Positions 9,163 through 18,992 are shown, counted from the stretch's first letter. The stretch is DNA of 64,000 bases from Nitrincola iocasae (GCF_008727795.1 NZ_CP044222.1:3782001-3846000); one strand, 5' to 3'. Numbers and translations: made by a program. The notes: generated from the sequence alone by a model not told the origin.

Positions 9163-11508
9163 TCAGCTAAAAGCAACCACCCGATTACGACCACTTTCCT
9201 TGGCCTGGTACAGGGCTCGGTCTGCTCTAGCCAGCGACATATCCGGTCGGGTGTCATCCGGCGACATCAAAGTACAGCCGATACTGACAGTCAGTGGAAT
9301 GCTCTGCTGTTCATACTGGAATACGTTGACTGCCACTTGCTCTCTGAAGCGGTTGGCAAAAGTAATCGCATCCTTGAGAGAGGTGTCTGGTAGCAACAAG
9401 GCAAACTCCTCTCCCCCAACACGTGCTGACAGATCGCTGCTACGCTGCTGCATCAGCAACGCGCCAAACTCTCTGAGCACCTTATCACCGGCCGCATGTC
9501 CGAAATTGTCGTTAATGCGCTTAAAATGATCCAGATCGATCATTAATACAGCATTGTCGGCAAAAGAGCGCTGATAACGCAAAAACTCTTTTTTGAGCTG
9601 CATCTGAAAATATCGCCGGTTATGCAATCCGGTCAGATCATCAGTTGTTGTCAAAGCAATAAGCTGCTGCTCCATGGCTTTTTGCTTGGTAATATCCTGG
9701 AATACCACTACAGCACCCACCTGTTCACGCTCTTCAAACACCGGGCTTACTTTCATGTGCACCGGAAAGGTATCGCCACTACTGCGAACAAAGTGATCTT
9801 CACACTCTTGCAACTTACCCTGAGCCAAGGTCTGGTGAACCGGGCAGTCCTTGTTATGATAGGCGCTACCATCTGGATAGCAGTAATGGAAAACCCTGTG
9901 CTGATCCTTACCTATCACATCTTGATATTCAAAGCCCAGCATCGTCAGGGCCGCCGGATTGATAAAGGTGCACAGGCCGTGCATATCACATCCATAGATA
10001 CCATCACCCGCGGACTCAAGTAACATACGGTTGTACTCTGTCAGACGTTTATTTTCCTGCTCGGCCCGAACCCGTTGGGTAATATCAGAAAATGCCACTA
10101 CAGCGCCATTGATTCGATCCTTGGAAAACAAGGGTGTTACAGTCATTTCGACCGGAAAACTGCCGCCATTATAGCGGATAAACCAATCGCGCTGCTGGCG
10201 CTGCCGTCCATCCTCCAGCGTCTTAACAATCGGGCAATCTGCATGTGGATAAACCTTGCCGTTCTGATAGTGATGATGAAACAACCTGTGCTGATCCTGA
10301 CCCAGAGCTTGCGATGACGTTACTTGCAGCATTCTTAACGCCGCCTGGTTGATAAACGTACACTCCCCTTGGCGATTAACACCATACACGCCTTCACCCA
10401 GTCCTTGTAACAGGGTTTTAAAACGCACCCGCTCAATATGTGCTTTACCCCAATGCCATGCCAGAGACAAACTTAGTGTCAGGATAACTAGCGTGGCGAG
10501 CATAACGATCAATAACAACCCCCTCCAGCGCTCCCAGGCATCCATCAAAGTAAAATCAGGGATATTTTCGAAAGGAGGCAGGCGCAATGCACGCGCCATA
10601 GCTTCAACCGGCAAATAATCTGCAGGTACGGTAAAGCCATAAATACCCGCCTGCTGTGCCGCTGGGTGCTCCGGATCCAATGAAAAAAGCGCAGCGGCCA
10701 CATGACGAATAGTACGGTCATTCACATGCGGCAGTGCAAATACCGGCCACTCCGGATAAAGGCGGGTAGATACCTGATGGGTGAAGTCAGAATTAAACTG
10801 TGGGTTGATCAATTTGACAGCCTGCTCCTGTAACTGCCCGTTACGCTGCATCTGTTCCAGTATACCGTCACGAACGAACGCCACATCGGCACGGCCATCC
10901 ATAACCGCACGAACGGCTTCATGATGTGTGCCCAGTTCTTGCAGTTCTTGAATATCATCGGGCAAACGGATGCCGGCTAAAAAAAGCTCATAGGCCTGCG
11001 ATCGATAGCCCCCCAGATTTTCTCGGCTGGGAGCTGCAACCCTTTTATTTTTAATATCTTGCAGTGTATTGATATCCTGCCGGTCTGCTGCCGCAACGAT
11101 GGCGCCACCTAATCGATAAACCGGCCGTCCATCATCTGATTCAACCAATGTAGCGATAACGCCGGTGAGCGGATAATGGGTACGTGCCAGCAAAAAATGC
11201 GTCGGATTAGTGGTAACCAGGTCGATTTCACCATCACGGATACGTCGGTTAAGCTCATCCTGTGGCAGCACATGTAGAACCACCTCATCTGTAACCAGCA
11301 CAGTATTCAGATAAGCGATCAGCGGCGCATATTTAGCCTCTGTTCGTTCATTGCCCAGGTAAGAAAATACGCCAAAGTGAAGTATGTTTTTGGATGGCTG
11401 TACTGGCAGGGTTTCATTTGCAAGCGCAGGAAAAGCAAGCAGGCCAAGCAACGCAAAAACCAGCAGCACCGTCAAGCGACGAGGGCAAAAATTAGGCCAG
11501 TACTGCAT
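9163..11508 (-). CDS. PhnD-like sensor, PAS-PAS diguanylate cyclase
   Basis: A 781-residue inner-membrane enzyme expected to make cyclic di-GMP. Order: signal/TM segment; periplasmic PhnD-type substrate-binding domain (residues ~35-300, HFGVFSYLGNERTEAKYAPL, TTNPTHFLLA); TM near 330; two closely similar PAS domains, each with the FINQAAL/FINPAAL and HRLFHHHYQNG/HRVFHYCYPDG motifs; and a C-terminal GGDEF domain with the active signature GGEEF. An RxxD inhibitory site (RSSD) lies five residues before GGEEF, so product feedback is likely. It starts with ATG after AGGA at 8 bp spacing. It is near the MCP operon but separated by 131 bp with no recognisable signal, so it may be separately transcribed. 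The ligand is unknown; PhnD-like folds bind oxyanions such as phosphonates, but no specificity is claimed. Confidence 0.92.
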   Translation of the reverse strand: MQYWPNFCPRRLTVLLVFALLGLLAFPALANETLPVQPSKNILHFGVFSYLGNERTEAKYAPLIAYLNTVLVTDEVVLHVLPQDELNRRIRDGEIDLVTTNPTHFLLARTHYPLTGVIATLVESDDGRPVYRLGGAIVAAADRQDINTLQDIKNKRVAAPSRENLGGYRSQAYELFLAGIRLPDDIQELQELGTHHEAVRAVMDGRADVAFVRDGILEQMQRNGQLQEQAVKLINPQFNSDFTHQVSTRLYPEWPVFALPHVNDRTIRHVAAALFSLDPEHPAAQQAGIYGFTVPADYLPVEAMARALRLPPFENIPDFTLMDAWERWRGLLLIVMLATLVILTLSLSLAWHWGKAHIERVRFKTLLQGLGEGVYGVNRQGECTFINQAALRMLQVTSSQALGQDQHRLFHHHYQNGKVYPHADCPIVKTLEDGRQRQQRDWFIRYNGGSFPVEMTVTPLFSKDRINGAVVAFSDITQRVRAEQENKRLTEYNRMLLESAGDGIYGCDMHGLCTFINPAALTMLGFEYQDVIGKDQHRVFHYCYPDGSAYHNKDCPVHQTLAQGKLQECEDHFVRSSGDTFPVHMKVSPVFEEREQVGAVVVFQDITKQKAMEQQLIALTTTDDLTGLHNRRYFQMQLKKEFLRYQRSFADNAVLMIDLDHFKRINDNFGHAAGDKVLREFGALLMQQRSSDLSARVGGEEFALLLPDTSLKDAITFANRFREQVAVNVFQYEQQSIPLTVSIGCTLMSPDDTRPDMSLARADRALYQAKESGRNRVVAFS

Positions 11509-11658
11509 GGTATAATTCCTCAGTGTAATCCTGCGTAATGTCTACTCTGAAATTCACACAGACAGAGTAAGCAGACCTGATTCCTGCCTTAAGTATACAG
11601 TCTATTCTATAAACTTCAGATGGACAAAAACTGATAGCTGATCTGGATCAGTCATTTA

Positions 11659-13800
11659 TCACTCTGTTTTAAGCAACATCATGCATTCGCTTATAGGCCT
11701 GGGTCGGGCAAACAAATACCCCTGATACCTAAGACAACCGTAGGATAGCAACAGGTCACGCTGTTCAGCAGTTTCAACACCCTCAGCGATAACTTCAATG
11801 CTAAGTGCCTGACCCATGGCAATAATAGTTCGGATTATCACCGCATCATCCGGGTCTGCAACAATATCTCGTACAAAAGACTGATCAATCTTGATCTGGT
11901 CCAGCGGTAGGCGCTTTAAATATTGTAATGACGAGTAGCCTGTACCAAAGTCATCCATGGCAAACGTTACGCCCTGACCACGAAGCTGTTGCATTTTCTG
12001 AATAGCTTGTTCTATATCTTCCAGCACGGCTGATTCAGTTAGTTCCAGTTTTAACTGGTCGGCCCTGGCTCCCGTCTGCTGCAAAATCTGCAATACCATT
12101 TCCACAAATTTCGGCTGCCGAAATTGTTTTGCGCTGACATTGACCGCCAATTGCAGATCTCGTGTCTGCTCATCCTCTTGCCACTGAGCCAGAAGCTCAC
12201 AAGCCGTGACTAAAACCCACTCACCCATGGTGATAATCAAGCCCGTCTCTTCGGCCAATGGAATGAAATCAGCTGGCGACACCAGCCCTCTCTGGGGGTG
12301 CTGCCAGCGCAACAAAGCCTCTGCTCCGACTGGCCGGGCTTCTTGATCATACTGCAACTGATAAAATAGCCGCAGCTCCTGGTGTTCGATGGCTGTACGC
12401 AATTCACCTTCCAGCTCAGCACGCCGGTTGATCTCTGCTTGAATGTTCGGATCATAGAAACAGACTGTGTTGCGTCCTGCATCTTTGGCCTGATACTTAG
12501 CAACTTCAGCCTGGTTCAGCAGGTCATCACTACTCAGCGTTTTATCAGAAAACAGCACGATACCAATGCTGGCAGTCAAATAATGGGAATGCCCTTCCAC
12601 CTCATAGGTTTTTGCTACACTCGCACAAATATCCAGTGCAACCCGTTCAGCCTCCATGGCGGCTTCTGATTTCAGTCTTTGAGGAAGTTCCAGCAAAATA
12701 GCAAATTCATCACCCCCGACTCGCGCCAGTAAGTCACCCTCTTTAAGCAGCAAACGCATACTGCCGGCAATCATAACCAGCAACTGATCACCCGCCTGAT
12801 GACCTCGTATATCATTGATGGTTTTGAAGCGATCTATGTCCAGCCACAGCAGTGCATGGTAGTTACTGACCCGCGAACTTGCACCAGCGGAATACTGCAG
12901 TTGTTCCTGTAACAAACGCCGGTTAGGGAGCCCGGTGAGGGCATCGTAAAATATCAGCCGATGGTTTTCCTGCTCAGCCTGGATTCGCCGCACCATATCA
13001 TCCCTAAAGCCCAGTAATACCCTGGCTATGCGACCAAACTCTCCCCGTGAAGAATTTTTTAGATGCTCAATAGCAGGCAAACGCAGTTCTGTCTGAGTGT
13101 TATATGACAGCTTACTGAGCGCATCGGCAATATCACGTACATGGCCACTGATTCGAAATGCGATGACAAACACCATCAACAACACCACAACAGCGCCAGC
13201 CAAACTGAAAATAAAAATTTGCAAGAATGCGCGTTCGTGCCGTATTCGTGCTTGATGTTCACGCAGCATAGTCCGATCAGTCAACAGCATCGATATACGA
13301 CCGGTAAAAACCGAAAACTCATTAAAGCTAGCCTGAGCCTGTAGAAAAAAACTATCAGCTGTATCGGGGTCAATAGCGGCGATTTCCGTGGCCATTATCA
13401 CCAGGCTGCGATAGGCCGAAAAGGACTGTTGGAGCCCTTGAACAGAGTTATGATTAACCTCTCTCAACAGGTTTGATTCAGCCAGACTCTTAACCAAGAG
13501 CTCAATGGCAGCCAGATCATTTACTACTTGAGAATGTTCTCGATACAACTGAATATCGGTGAATTGGTGTTTACGCGCACCATCCAGAACAGCCACAACC
13601 CGGCTGTGCAATTCGGATATATCCCGCTTGAAGGTAGACTCCTTATGTAGTGTCTGCAGATCATCCGCCTGTACATCACTGCTTTCGATATACTGGGACT
13701 TCAAGCTGTTAAGTGAAAAGAGCCCTATCAGTAACGATAATACAAGCATTAGAACAGCCGGTAACAGAAACATCAGCAGTACCGTTTTGCCGGCTCTCAT
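11659..13800 (-). CDS. Membrane GGDEF-EAL cyclic-di-GMP signalling protein
   Basis: An N-terminal TM, ~170-residue periplasmic helical sensor, and second TM (IFIFSLAGAVVVLLMVFVIAF) precede a HAMP-like linker, a GGDEF domain with intact GGDEF, and an EAL domain (EALLRWQHP, DDFGTGYSSL, EGVETAEQ). Both catalytic signatures look intact. The usual RxxD I-site is KEGD here, so feedback inhibition of the cyclase half is doubtful. The protein may make or degrade c-di-GMP; the sequence does not decide. The ATG at 13800 follows AGGAG by 8 bp and is preferred over the GTG at 13806. It lies 5 bp from the phosphatase stop, suggesting co-transcription. Confidence 0.92.
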   Translation of the reverse strand: MRAGKTVLLMFLLPAVLMLVLSLLIGLFSLNSLKSQYIESSDVQADDLQTLHKESTFKRDISELHSRVVAVLDGARKHQFTDIQLYREHSQVVNDLAAIELLVKSLAESNLLREVNHNSVQGLQQSFSAYRSLVIMATEIAAIDPDTADSFFLQAQASFNEFSVFTGRISMLLTDRTMLREHQARIRHERAFLQIFIFSLAGAVVVLLMVFVIAFRISGHVRDIADALSKLSYNTQTELRLPAIEHLKNSSRGEFGRIARVLLGFRDDMVRRIQAEQENHRLIFYDALTGLPNRRLLQEQLQYSAGASSRVSNYHALLWLDIDRFKTINDIRGHQAGDQLLVMIAGSMRLLLKEGDLLARVGGDEFAILLELPQRLKSEAAMEAERVALDICASVAKTYEVEGHSHYLTASIGIVLFSDKTLSSDDLLNQAEVAKYQAKDAGRNTVCFYDPNIQAEINRRAELEGELRTAIEHQELRLFYQLQYDQEARPVGAEALLRWQHPQRGLVSPADFIPLAEETGLIITMGEWVLVTACELLAQWQEDEQTRDLQLAVNVSAKQFRQPKFVEMVLQILQQTGARADQLKLELTESAVLEDIEQAIQKMQQLRGQGVTFAMDDFGTGYSSLQYLKRLPLDQIKIDQSFVRDIVADPDDAVIIRTIIAMGQALSIEVIAEGVETAEQRDLLLSYGCLRYQGYLFARPRPISECMMLLKTE

Positions 13801-13805
13801 CGCCA

Positions 13806-14444
13806 CTACTCCTGTTCAGCCAACAGCCTTGGCCAGTGATCCGGCTCGATACTGGCAATATAGGAAAATTGCTGTCGATCTTCATCCGCTTCAATAATGA
13901 CCAGAGTGCCTTCAACAGGGAAATACTCCATCACCTCCACCATATTGGGGCCATGTGCCACCAGTATACGATTATGACCAGGAGTCACAGCAGAAGATAA
14001 AAGGTAATGGGTTCTGGCAATGATGGGCTGTTTTTCGGCATCCGTCAGCGCGGCTACATACATCAACTCATTATCCACCACATAGTGCCCCTGACCAAAT
14101 AACAGATCGGCTGTTTCTTTAGCTCGGCATAACGGACTGCTGTACACCGTTCCAATAGGTATTCCCGCCTGGCGCATATACTCACCCACCTGCAGCATTA
14201 ACTGACGCCCGGCATCTGTCAGTGGACGTTGGGTAGTACAATCCTGGAGATCCACAGGTACATGATCAGGATAGGCTGAGTCAGTGGGTCCATGGCGTAT
14301 AAACAGCACATAACCGCCCTCACGCAGTTTATTCAACTGTTCTGAAGTAGCTGGATTCAGGGTAAACTCATCCGCTGCATTAGCAAACACACCTGAACAG
14401 GCAAATACCAGAAACAATAGCAGTCTATGCATACCAAAACCCAT
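13806..14444 (-). CDS. Exported histidine-phosphatase superfamily protein
   Basis: A 212-residue protein with a signal peptide (RLLLFLVFACSGVFANA) and a histidine phosphatase fold. The catalytic RHG motif is in LFIRHGPTDS; a second conserved part PLTDAGRQLM, the YSSPLCRAKETA arginine region and the late HGPN histidine motif are all present, so the enzyme is probably active. The substrate cannot be told: relatives hydrolyse phosphoesters of sugars, lipids or polysaccharide precursors. It is immediately upstream of the GGDEF-EAL gene and probably in the same transcript. A second ATG at 14432 is an alternative start. Confidence 0.85.
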   Translation of the reverse strand: MGFGMHRLLLFLVFACSGVFANAADEFTLNPATSEQLNKLREGGYVLFIRHGPTDSAYPDHVPVDLQDCTTQRPLTDAGRQLMLQVGEYMRQAGIPIGTVYSSPLCRAKETADLLFGQGHYVVDNELMYVAALTDAEKQPIIARTHYLLSSAVTPGHNRILVAHGPNMVEVMEYFPVEGTLVIIEADEDRQQFSYIASIEPDHWPRLLAEQE

Positions 14445-14623
14445 CTACATTTTGTGGTCATTGCAGAATAGACCAAAAGTTGCTTTAAAATCAAAGTATC
14501 TATGATAAATCTGTAGAAGTGATCTGCGTATTATCCATTAGTCATTTGCAGCCAACACAATCATAAAGACTATATATAGGTGAATGCTTGATACTAGCCG
14601 CATGAGTCATATTGCCAGAGCTG

Positions 14624-14651
14624 TTGCTCTGATGAGGAATTATCAGAGCAA
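14624..14651. other. Perfect 10-bp hairpin with purine-rich loop
   Basis: TTGCTCTGAT and ATCAGAGCAA form a perfect 10-bp stem around an 8-nt loop GAGGAATT. There is no T-run on either strand, so it is not a classical intrinsic terminator. It lies in the gap after the stop of the ATP-grasp gene (minus strand) and may protect the 3' end of that transcript or mark a Rho-dependent end. Confidence 0.5.
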
Positions 14652-14693
14652 CAAAGGCGAGAGTCTCGGAGAAATATTACCGTCAAGAAATGC

Positions 14694-15554
14694 TTAAATC
14701 TGAGCCACAAAATATTCCAGGCCGGCACAGAATTTTTCCACTGCTTCAGGAACAATATCCAGAAATAATGCTGGTTCAATCAACTCCAACTCGCTGAGCA
14801 CAAAACCTTCATTGGTTAGCAAACCATCAACTCTGGCATAGGCTGTTGAGCTGGGTAGCTGCTGTAAAATATTACTGGCCGTAGTGATCGTATCGGCATC
14901 CGGCGTAAACAGGCTAACAGCCACATTATACTGAGAATTAGCCCGCCACTCGCCGGTGGCTGGCATACGCCTAACAGCATGCGAATATTCACCCCATAAG
15001 AAGCACAGCGAAACCTCACCGACCTGCTGTATTTCCGGCATGAACGGCTGAATTATCCAGCCCTGATTAAAACTCTGCTCAGGCAACATAGGTAGCGACA
15101 AGGCTGTCACCGAGTAACGCTGTACGCCATTACCACTTTGACCACAGGCTGGCTTAAGCACCACTTCATCCCAGCCACAGTCAGATAAAACCGCCTTCAG
15201 TTCAGTTGGATCAGCCGTCTTAATAAATCGGGTTGGAATGGTTGTAACACCCTGCTTAGCAAGCTCCAGCAAATAGCGTTTGTTCATATTCCATTGCATG
15301 AGTTCAGGCGCATTAAGCACACCCACACCCCGCTCTACCGACTCATTCAGCCACTGCGCAAAAGCCTCGGGAGACTCACTATAGTCCCAGGCCGCCAAGG
15401 GTAATATTACCTTAGACTGCGCAAGATGCTGGTGATCCATTTCCTGCCAGGGCACGCAGTCCGCCGCCAGACCTTTTGCCTCAAGCGCCTGGCAGACAAG
15501 CTGTAGCGCCTTCCCTGGCAAAGGCCAGTGCTTACAAGTGGTAAAGGTGATCAC
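14694..15554 (-). CDS. ATP-grasp domain protein of unknown substrate
   Basis: A 286-residue soluble protein resembling RimK/glutathione-synthetase-type ATP-grasp ligases. Visible parts are a pre-ATP-grasp region, NMNKRYLLELAKQGV, the nucleotide-binding strand DEVVLKPACGQSGNGV with its lysine and glycine-rich loop, and a C-terminal segment ELELIEPALFLD holding the metal-binding acidic residues. ATP-grasp enzymes join a carboxylate to an amine or thiol; the acceptor here is not known. It starts with GTG overlapping the pseudoazurin stop by one base (TAGTG), so it is translationally coupled to the metal-uptake operon. That link suggests a role in making or modifying a metal ligand, which is inference only. 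Confidence 0.8.
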   Translation of the reverse strand: MITFTTCKHWPLPGKALQLVCQALEAKGLAADCVPWQEMDHQHLAQSKVILPLAAWDYSESPEAFAQWLNESVERGVGVLNAPELMQWNMNKRYLLELAKQGVTTIPTRFIKTADPTELKAVLSDCGWDEVVLKPACGQSGNGVQRYSVTALSLPMLPEQSFNQGWIIQPFMPEIQQVGEVSLCFLWGEYSHAVRRMPATGEWRANSQYNVAVSLFTPDADTITTASNILQQLPSSTAYARVDGLLTNEGFVLSELELIEPALFLDIVPEAVEKFCAGLEYFVAQI

Positions 15555-16009
15555 TATTCAGACCAAGTGATTTGCTGCATCAAATTGCCAAGACGTGCTG
15601 AGTTCTGAAATGCACGGCGGCCTAATTGCTCAGCCTGCTCAGTAACCTCATCCCGACTGACTGCATCGACCTGCTCACCTACCTGAATCACCCCCACCAT
15701 GTTCATCATCAGGTGAGGTGGGCAATAGTATACATACACCCCTTCCTGATCGAGCGTCACAGTAAAGGGTTCATCCAGCTCACTCTGCCACGGCGAAGCA
15801 CCAGTTGGCACGCTATGAGATTTGACATGATGTCCCGTGTTTTCAGGCACAAACGTTATACTGTCACCCGGATTAATCTGAATAAACCCTGGCTCAAACA
15901 CCATCCCACCATCGGTTCCAAAATTAAGCATCTTCACATGATGCTCTTCGGCATTGGCCTGTAAGCAGAACCCCAATGCGATCAATAAAACACCGATCCT
16001 CATGTTCAC
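15554..16009 (-). CDS. Pseudoazurin-type blue copper protein
   Basis: A 151-residue periplasmic cupredoxin with a signal peptide ending near QANA. The four type-1 copper ligands of pseudoazurin are present: His in TGHHVKS, then Cys, His and Met in the CPPHLMMNM loop (Cys-x-x-His-x4-Met). Pseudoazurins shuttle single electrons in the periplasm, classically to nitrite reductase, but no denitrification gene is nearby. The GTG start at 16009 has AAGGAG at 7 bp spacing and overlaps the ABC ATPase stop by 4 bp (GTGA). Its position inside a Fur-controlled importer operon is unusual. A C-terminal helix (RDEVTEQAEQLGRRAFQN) extends beyond the copper loop, as in other pseudoazurins. Confidence 0.9.
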   Translation of the reverse strand: MNMRIGVLLIALGFCLQANAEEHHVKMLNFGTDGGMVFEPGFIQINPGDSITFVPENTGHHVKSHSVPTGASPWQSELDEPFTVTLDQEGVYVYYCPPHLMMNMVGVIQVGEQVDAVSRDEVTEQAEQLGRRAFQNSARLGNLMQQITWSE

Positions 16010-16800
16010 AATAATACTCCTTGATCAACGTAGTGCGGACGCACCGGACGGATTACCGGCGCACCCGCTTTATCATGTAATAATTCAACCTGAACATCGT
16101 ACAAGCGTCCTATGACCTCCGGATCAAAGACCGCTTTTGGAATCCCCGATGCCTGAATCACGCCATCACCCAACAACAGCACCTCATCGGCGAACTGCGC
16201 AGCCAGACTCAAATCATGCAGTACGGCAATGGTAATCAGGTTTCTGTCGCGAGTTTCCCGATAGACCTGGTTCAGAAGTGATAACTGATGGTGCATATCC
16301 AGGGCACTGACGGGTTCGTCTAATAAAAGCACCTGCGGATCTCTAAGCAACACCTGACAGAACAGCGCCAGCTGACGTTGCCCGCCACTGAGGCTCTGAA
16401 TGTCACGATGTGCAAGGTCAGCTATGCCCACGCGCTGCATCAACCTCAAGGCTTTATACATCTGCTCATCACTGACATGCATATGCAAAGCATCCATCTG
16501 TCCGAGTAAAACCACCTCCAATACCGTCAAGGATGCATCGAGTTCTGTGCCTTGCGGCATATAGCCTATGGAATGCCGCCAGTGCCCCAGTCGCCTGGAC
16601 ATCAACGGCTGCCCATCTTGAAGAATACGGCCAGACGCGATGGGGACCTCACCAAACAAGGCTTTTAGAAGTGATGATTTACCCGTTCCATTGGGACCCA
16701 GAATGGCGTACAGCTTGCCAGGATGAAACCTTGCACTGATCCCTTTAGCGGTGCATTGATCGCCCCGAATAATGGTCACATTCTCTATCTCAAGACACAT
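16006..16800 (-). CDS. FecE/HmuV-like ABC transporter ATPase
   Basis: A 264-residue cytoplasmic ATPase subunit of a metal-chelate importer. Motifs: Walker A GPNGTGKSS, Q-loop in GYMPQGTELD, signature LSGGQRQLA, Walker B VLLLDEP and switch His in VLHDLSLAAQF. The LSLAAQF segment and D-loop ALDMHHQ are typical of the siderophore/heme/B12 family. It sits 4 bp after the permease stop and overlaps the pseudoazurin gene by 4 bp. The substrate is probably an iron-siderophore or heme, judging from the Fur box upstream of the operon; another metal chelate is possible. Confidence 0.92.
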   Translation of the reverse strand: MCLEIENVTIIRGDQCTAKGISARFHPGKLYAILGPNGTGKSSLLKALFGEVPIASGRILQDGQPLMSRRLGHWRHSIGYMPQGTELDASLTVLEVVLLGQMDALHMHVSDEQMYKALRLMQRVGIADLAHRDIQSLSGGQRQLALFCQVLLRDPQVLLLDEPVSALDMHHQLSLLNQVYRETRDRNLITIAVLHDLSLAAQFADEVLLLGDGVIQASGIPKAVFDPEVIGRLYDVQVELLHDKAGAPVIRPVRPHYVDQGVLL

Positions 16801-16804
16801 CCGT

Positions 16805-17845
16805 TTACTTCCTGCTCAGCATAATCCAGAAAAAGAAAGGCACGCCGACTAACGCTGTCACTATACCGACCGGAAACAACGCCCCTGGGATAATGGTTTT
16901 GGAAAGCACCGAAGAAACTGACAGAAATGCAGCTCCAGTGACCATCGATAAAGGCACAAAATAACGCTGATCTTCACCGACTAGCAGTCGCGCAACATGT
17001 GGAGCCACCAACCCGATAAAGCCAATGATTCCAACAAAACTTATTGCAACCGAGGTCATCACCGCCACTAGAAACAGCACCGTGAGGCGTAGTTTCTGTG
17101 TATTCACACCCAAAGTGGCCGCACGGGTTTCGCCCAGTCGCAAAGCCGTCAATTTCCAGGCATCGCGTAACAACAGCGTGATACAGATGCCAGCAACCAC
17201 AGCTGTAATCAGCAGATTTGTCCAGGTTGTTTTACTCAGATTGCCAAACAGCCAGAAAAGTATCTGCTGGCTGACTTCGGGTGCCGACAGATACTGAACC
17301 AACGACAGCAAGGACTGGAACAAAAACAGCAAGGCGATACCGGCCAACACCAACATGGCTGAAGACACCCTGGACATGGAGGCAAACAGAAACAACACAG
17401 CAGATGCCAGCATGGTCATCAGAAAAGCACCTATCGGCACGGCAAACATCAACGGCAAGCCAAAGCTGCCAAAGGCAATCACCAACGAAGCCCCTAAACC
17501 TGCAGCAGCGGCCAGTCCAAGGGTGTAGGGGCTGGCCATGGGATTGTTCAATAGCGTCTGGATTTCCGCTCCACCAACCCCTAATGCCGCCCCGACAACC
17601 AGTGCCATCAATGCTGTTGGTAAGCGGATGTCATAGACAATCACCTTGGTCATGGTTGCGATCTGGTCTGAGCCTATCAAGGCCATAAACACCGCTTTAG
17701 GTGAGAGCATTGACGGGCCAGTAGCAATATCCAGAATCAGACTGAAACTGGCGATCACACAGAACATGGCGATGATGCGCCAACGTCGTCTTTCCAGATG
17801 ACGTTGGGCAACAACAACATTATGCAGAGAGGTCTCTAGCTTCAT
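16805..17845 (-). CDS. FecCD-family metal-chelate ABC permease
   Basis: A 346-residue polytopic membrane protein (about ten helices) of the BtuC/FecD/FhuB family. Recognisable parts are DIRLPTALMALVVGAALGVGG near the N-terminus, NNPMASPYTLGLAAAAGLGAS, LRLGETRAATLGVN (the coupling helix that contacts the ATPase) and GFIGLVAPHVARLLVG. The frame stays open to 18001 but would overlap the binding-protein gene by 150 bp. The ATG at 17845 lies just after that gene's stop; an ATG at 17872 with an upstream AAGGA motif is an alternative. It forms the channel of the importer with its two neighbours. Confidence 0.92.
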   Translation of the reverse strand: MKLETSLHNVVVAQRHLERRRWRIIAMFCVIASFSLILDIATGPSMLSPKAVFMALIGSDQIATMTKVIVYDIRLPTALMALVVGAALGVGGAEIQTLLNNPMASPYTLGLAAAAGLGASLVIAFGSFGLPLMFAVPIGAFLMTMLASAVLFLFASMSRVSSAMLVLAGIALLFLFQSLLSLVQYLSAPEVSQQILFWLFGNLSKTTWTNLLITAVVAGICITLLLRDAWKLTALRLGETRAATLGVNTQKLRLTVLFLVAVMTSVAISFVGIIGFIGLVAPHVARLLVGEDQRYFVPLSMVTGAAFLSVSSVLSKTIIPGALFPVGIVTALVGVPFFFWIMLSRK

Positions 17846-17849
17846 GGAA

Positions 17850-18992
17850 TTACTGTACCGCTTGGTCAGCATGTACCATGAAGGTTCCTTGTGGAACGAC
17901 GGGAAGGTATTCAGCGTGGAAGTCCAGATAGGTCTGTAGCGGATCAAGATCAGCAAACAGATCAGGATAAAAGACCTTGGCAAAGTACTGCACCATCGCA
18001 CTGTCGGCTATCGTTCTGGACGCACCCTGATAGACACCAAAAAGCTGGCCTTTTTGGATCGCATCCAGCTCACTCCAGCCAGCCCGCTGACTGAAGCCCT
18101 GCAGACGGCGCTCAGCCTCTGACTGTTCTATGCCAACACCCAGCACCATGGCTTCCTGGTTTTTAGTTAACTCAGTTTCACGTCCGGAGATAATAATCAC
18201 CTCAGGATTAGACACCAGCACCTGCTCCGGATTCATAGGCCCCCACCACTCAACAAAGGGGGTGGCAATATTGTCACCTCCAGCCAGGTTGATCACGGAA
18301 CCCCACATATTTTTACCATAGGTAAAGCTGTACTCAGCAGGGCCCTTGTTGCCAAATTCAACATAGACTCTTGGCTTGGCCTGATCCGATTCAGTAATGC
18401 GCTGAGTAATCTCTTCGACATTGGCCTGATATTCATCCGCAATTTGCTGGGCACGCGCTTCCTGTCCAGTAATCTGCCCCAAAATCAACGTACTTTGCAA
18501 ATGGCGTTCCAAGGTCTGGGCGTTATAATCGACCACAACAACAGGAATTCCGGCGGCCTCGATACGATCTACATCAGGCCCCAATGCCTTGAATTGCCAA
18601 TCAGCCAGAACAGCCAGGTCTGGATTCAGCGACAGCAGCTTTTCCAGCGAGAAAGTCCCGGCTTCGACTTCGCCGACATCCGGGATATCATTCAACTGCG
18701 GGAGTTGGCTACTGTAGAGCTCCCAACTGGCGGGTGTCCAAACGGTCCAGACATCTTTGGAAAATCCAACCACCTTGTCAAAAGCATCCACACCACCAAT
18801 CGCCATATAGTCGGTGTAGTAAAACCCGAGAAAAACTCGCTCCAACGGCATCTGCACGGCGACTTCGCGCCCTAATATGTCCCTAATCACCGTCGTTTCG
18901 GCATGGGATGACAGAGAAACCAGCACCAGACTTAAGCTCACACACGCAAGATAAATACTACGCTTGAAACTACGTACTATCTTATGACACAT
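17850..18992 (-). CDS. Periplasmic metal-chelate binding protein (FecB/FepB-like)
   Basis: A TroA/BtuF-like substrate-binding protein with a signal peptide (SIYLACVSLSLVLVSLSSHA). The mature part begins TTVIRDILGREVAV, then the PLERVFLGFY and PDLAVLADW segments of the family, the long linking helix (QIADEYQANVEEITQRI), and a C-terminal lobe. There is no lipobox, so it is soluble. The start ATG at 18992 follows GGAG at 6 bp spacing; upstream in-frame codons (TTG at 19010, ATG at 19004) have poorer signals. It is the first gene of the importer operon, with a Fur box about 40 bp upstream. Specificity within iron-siderophore, heme or other chelates is unresolved. Confidence 0.9.
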   Translation of the reverse strand: MCHKIVRSFKRSIYLACVSLSLVLVSLSSHAETTVIRDILGREVAVQMPLERVFLGFYYTDYMAIGGVDAFDKVVGFSKDVWTVWTPASWELYSSQLPQLNDIPDVGEVEAGTFSLEKLLSLNPDLAVLADWQFKALGPDVDRIEAAGIPVVVVDYNAQTLERHLQSTLILGQITGQEARAQQIADEYQANVEEITQRITESDQAKPRVYVEFGNKGPAEYSFTYGKNMWGSVINLAGGDNIATPFVEWWGPMNPEQVLVSNPEVIIISGRETELTKNQEAMVLGVGIEQSEAERRLQGFSQRAGWSELDAIQKGQLFGVYQGASRTIADSAMVQYFAKVFYPDLFADLDPLQTYLDFHAEYLPVVPQGTFMVHADQAVQ

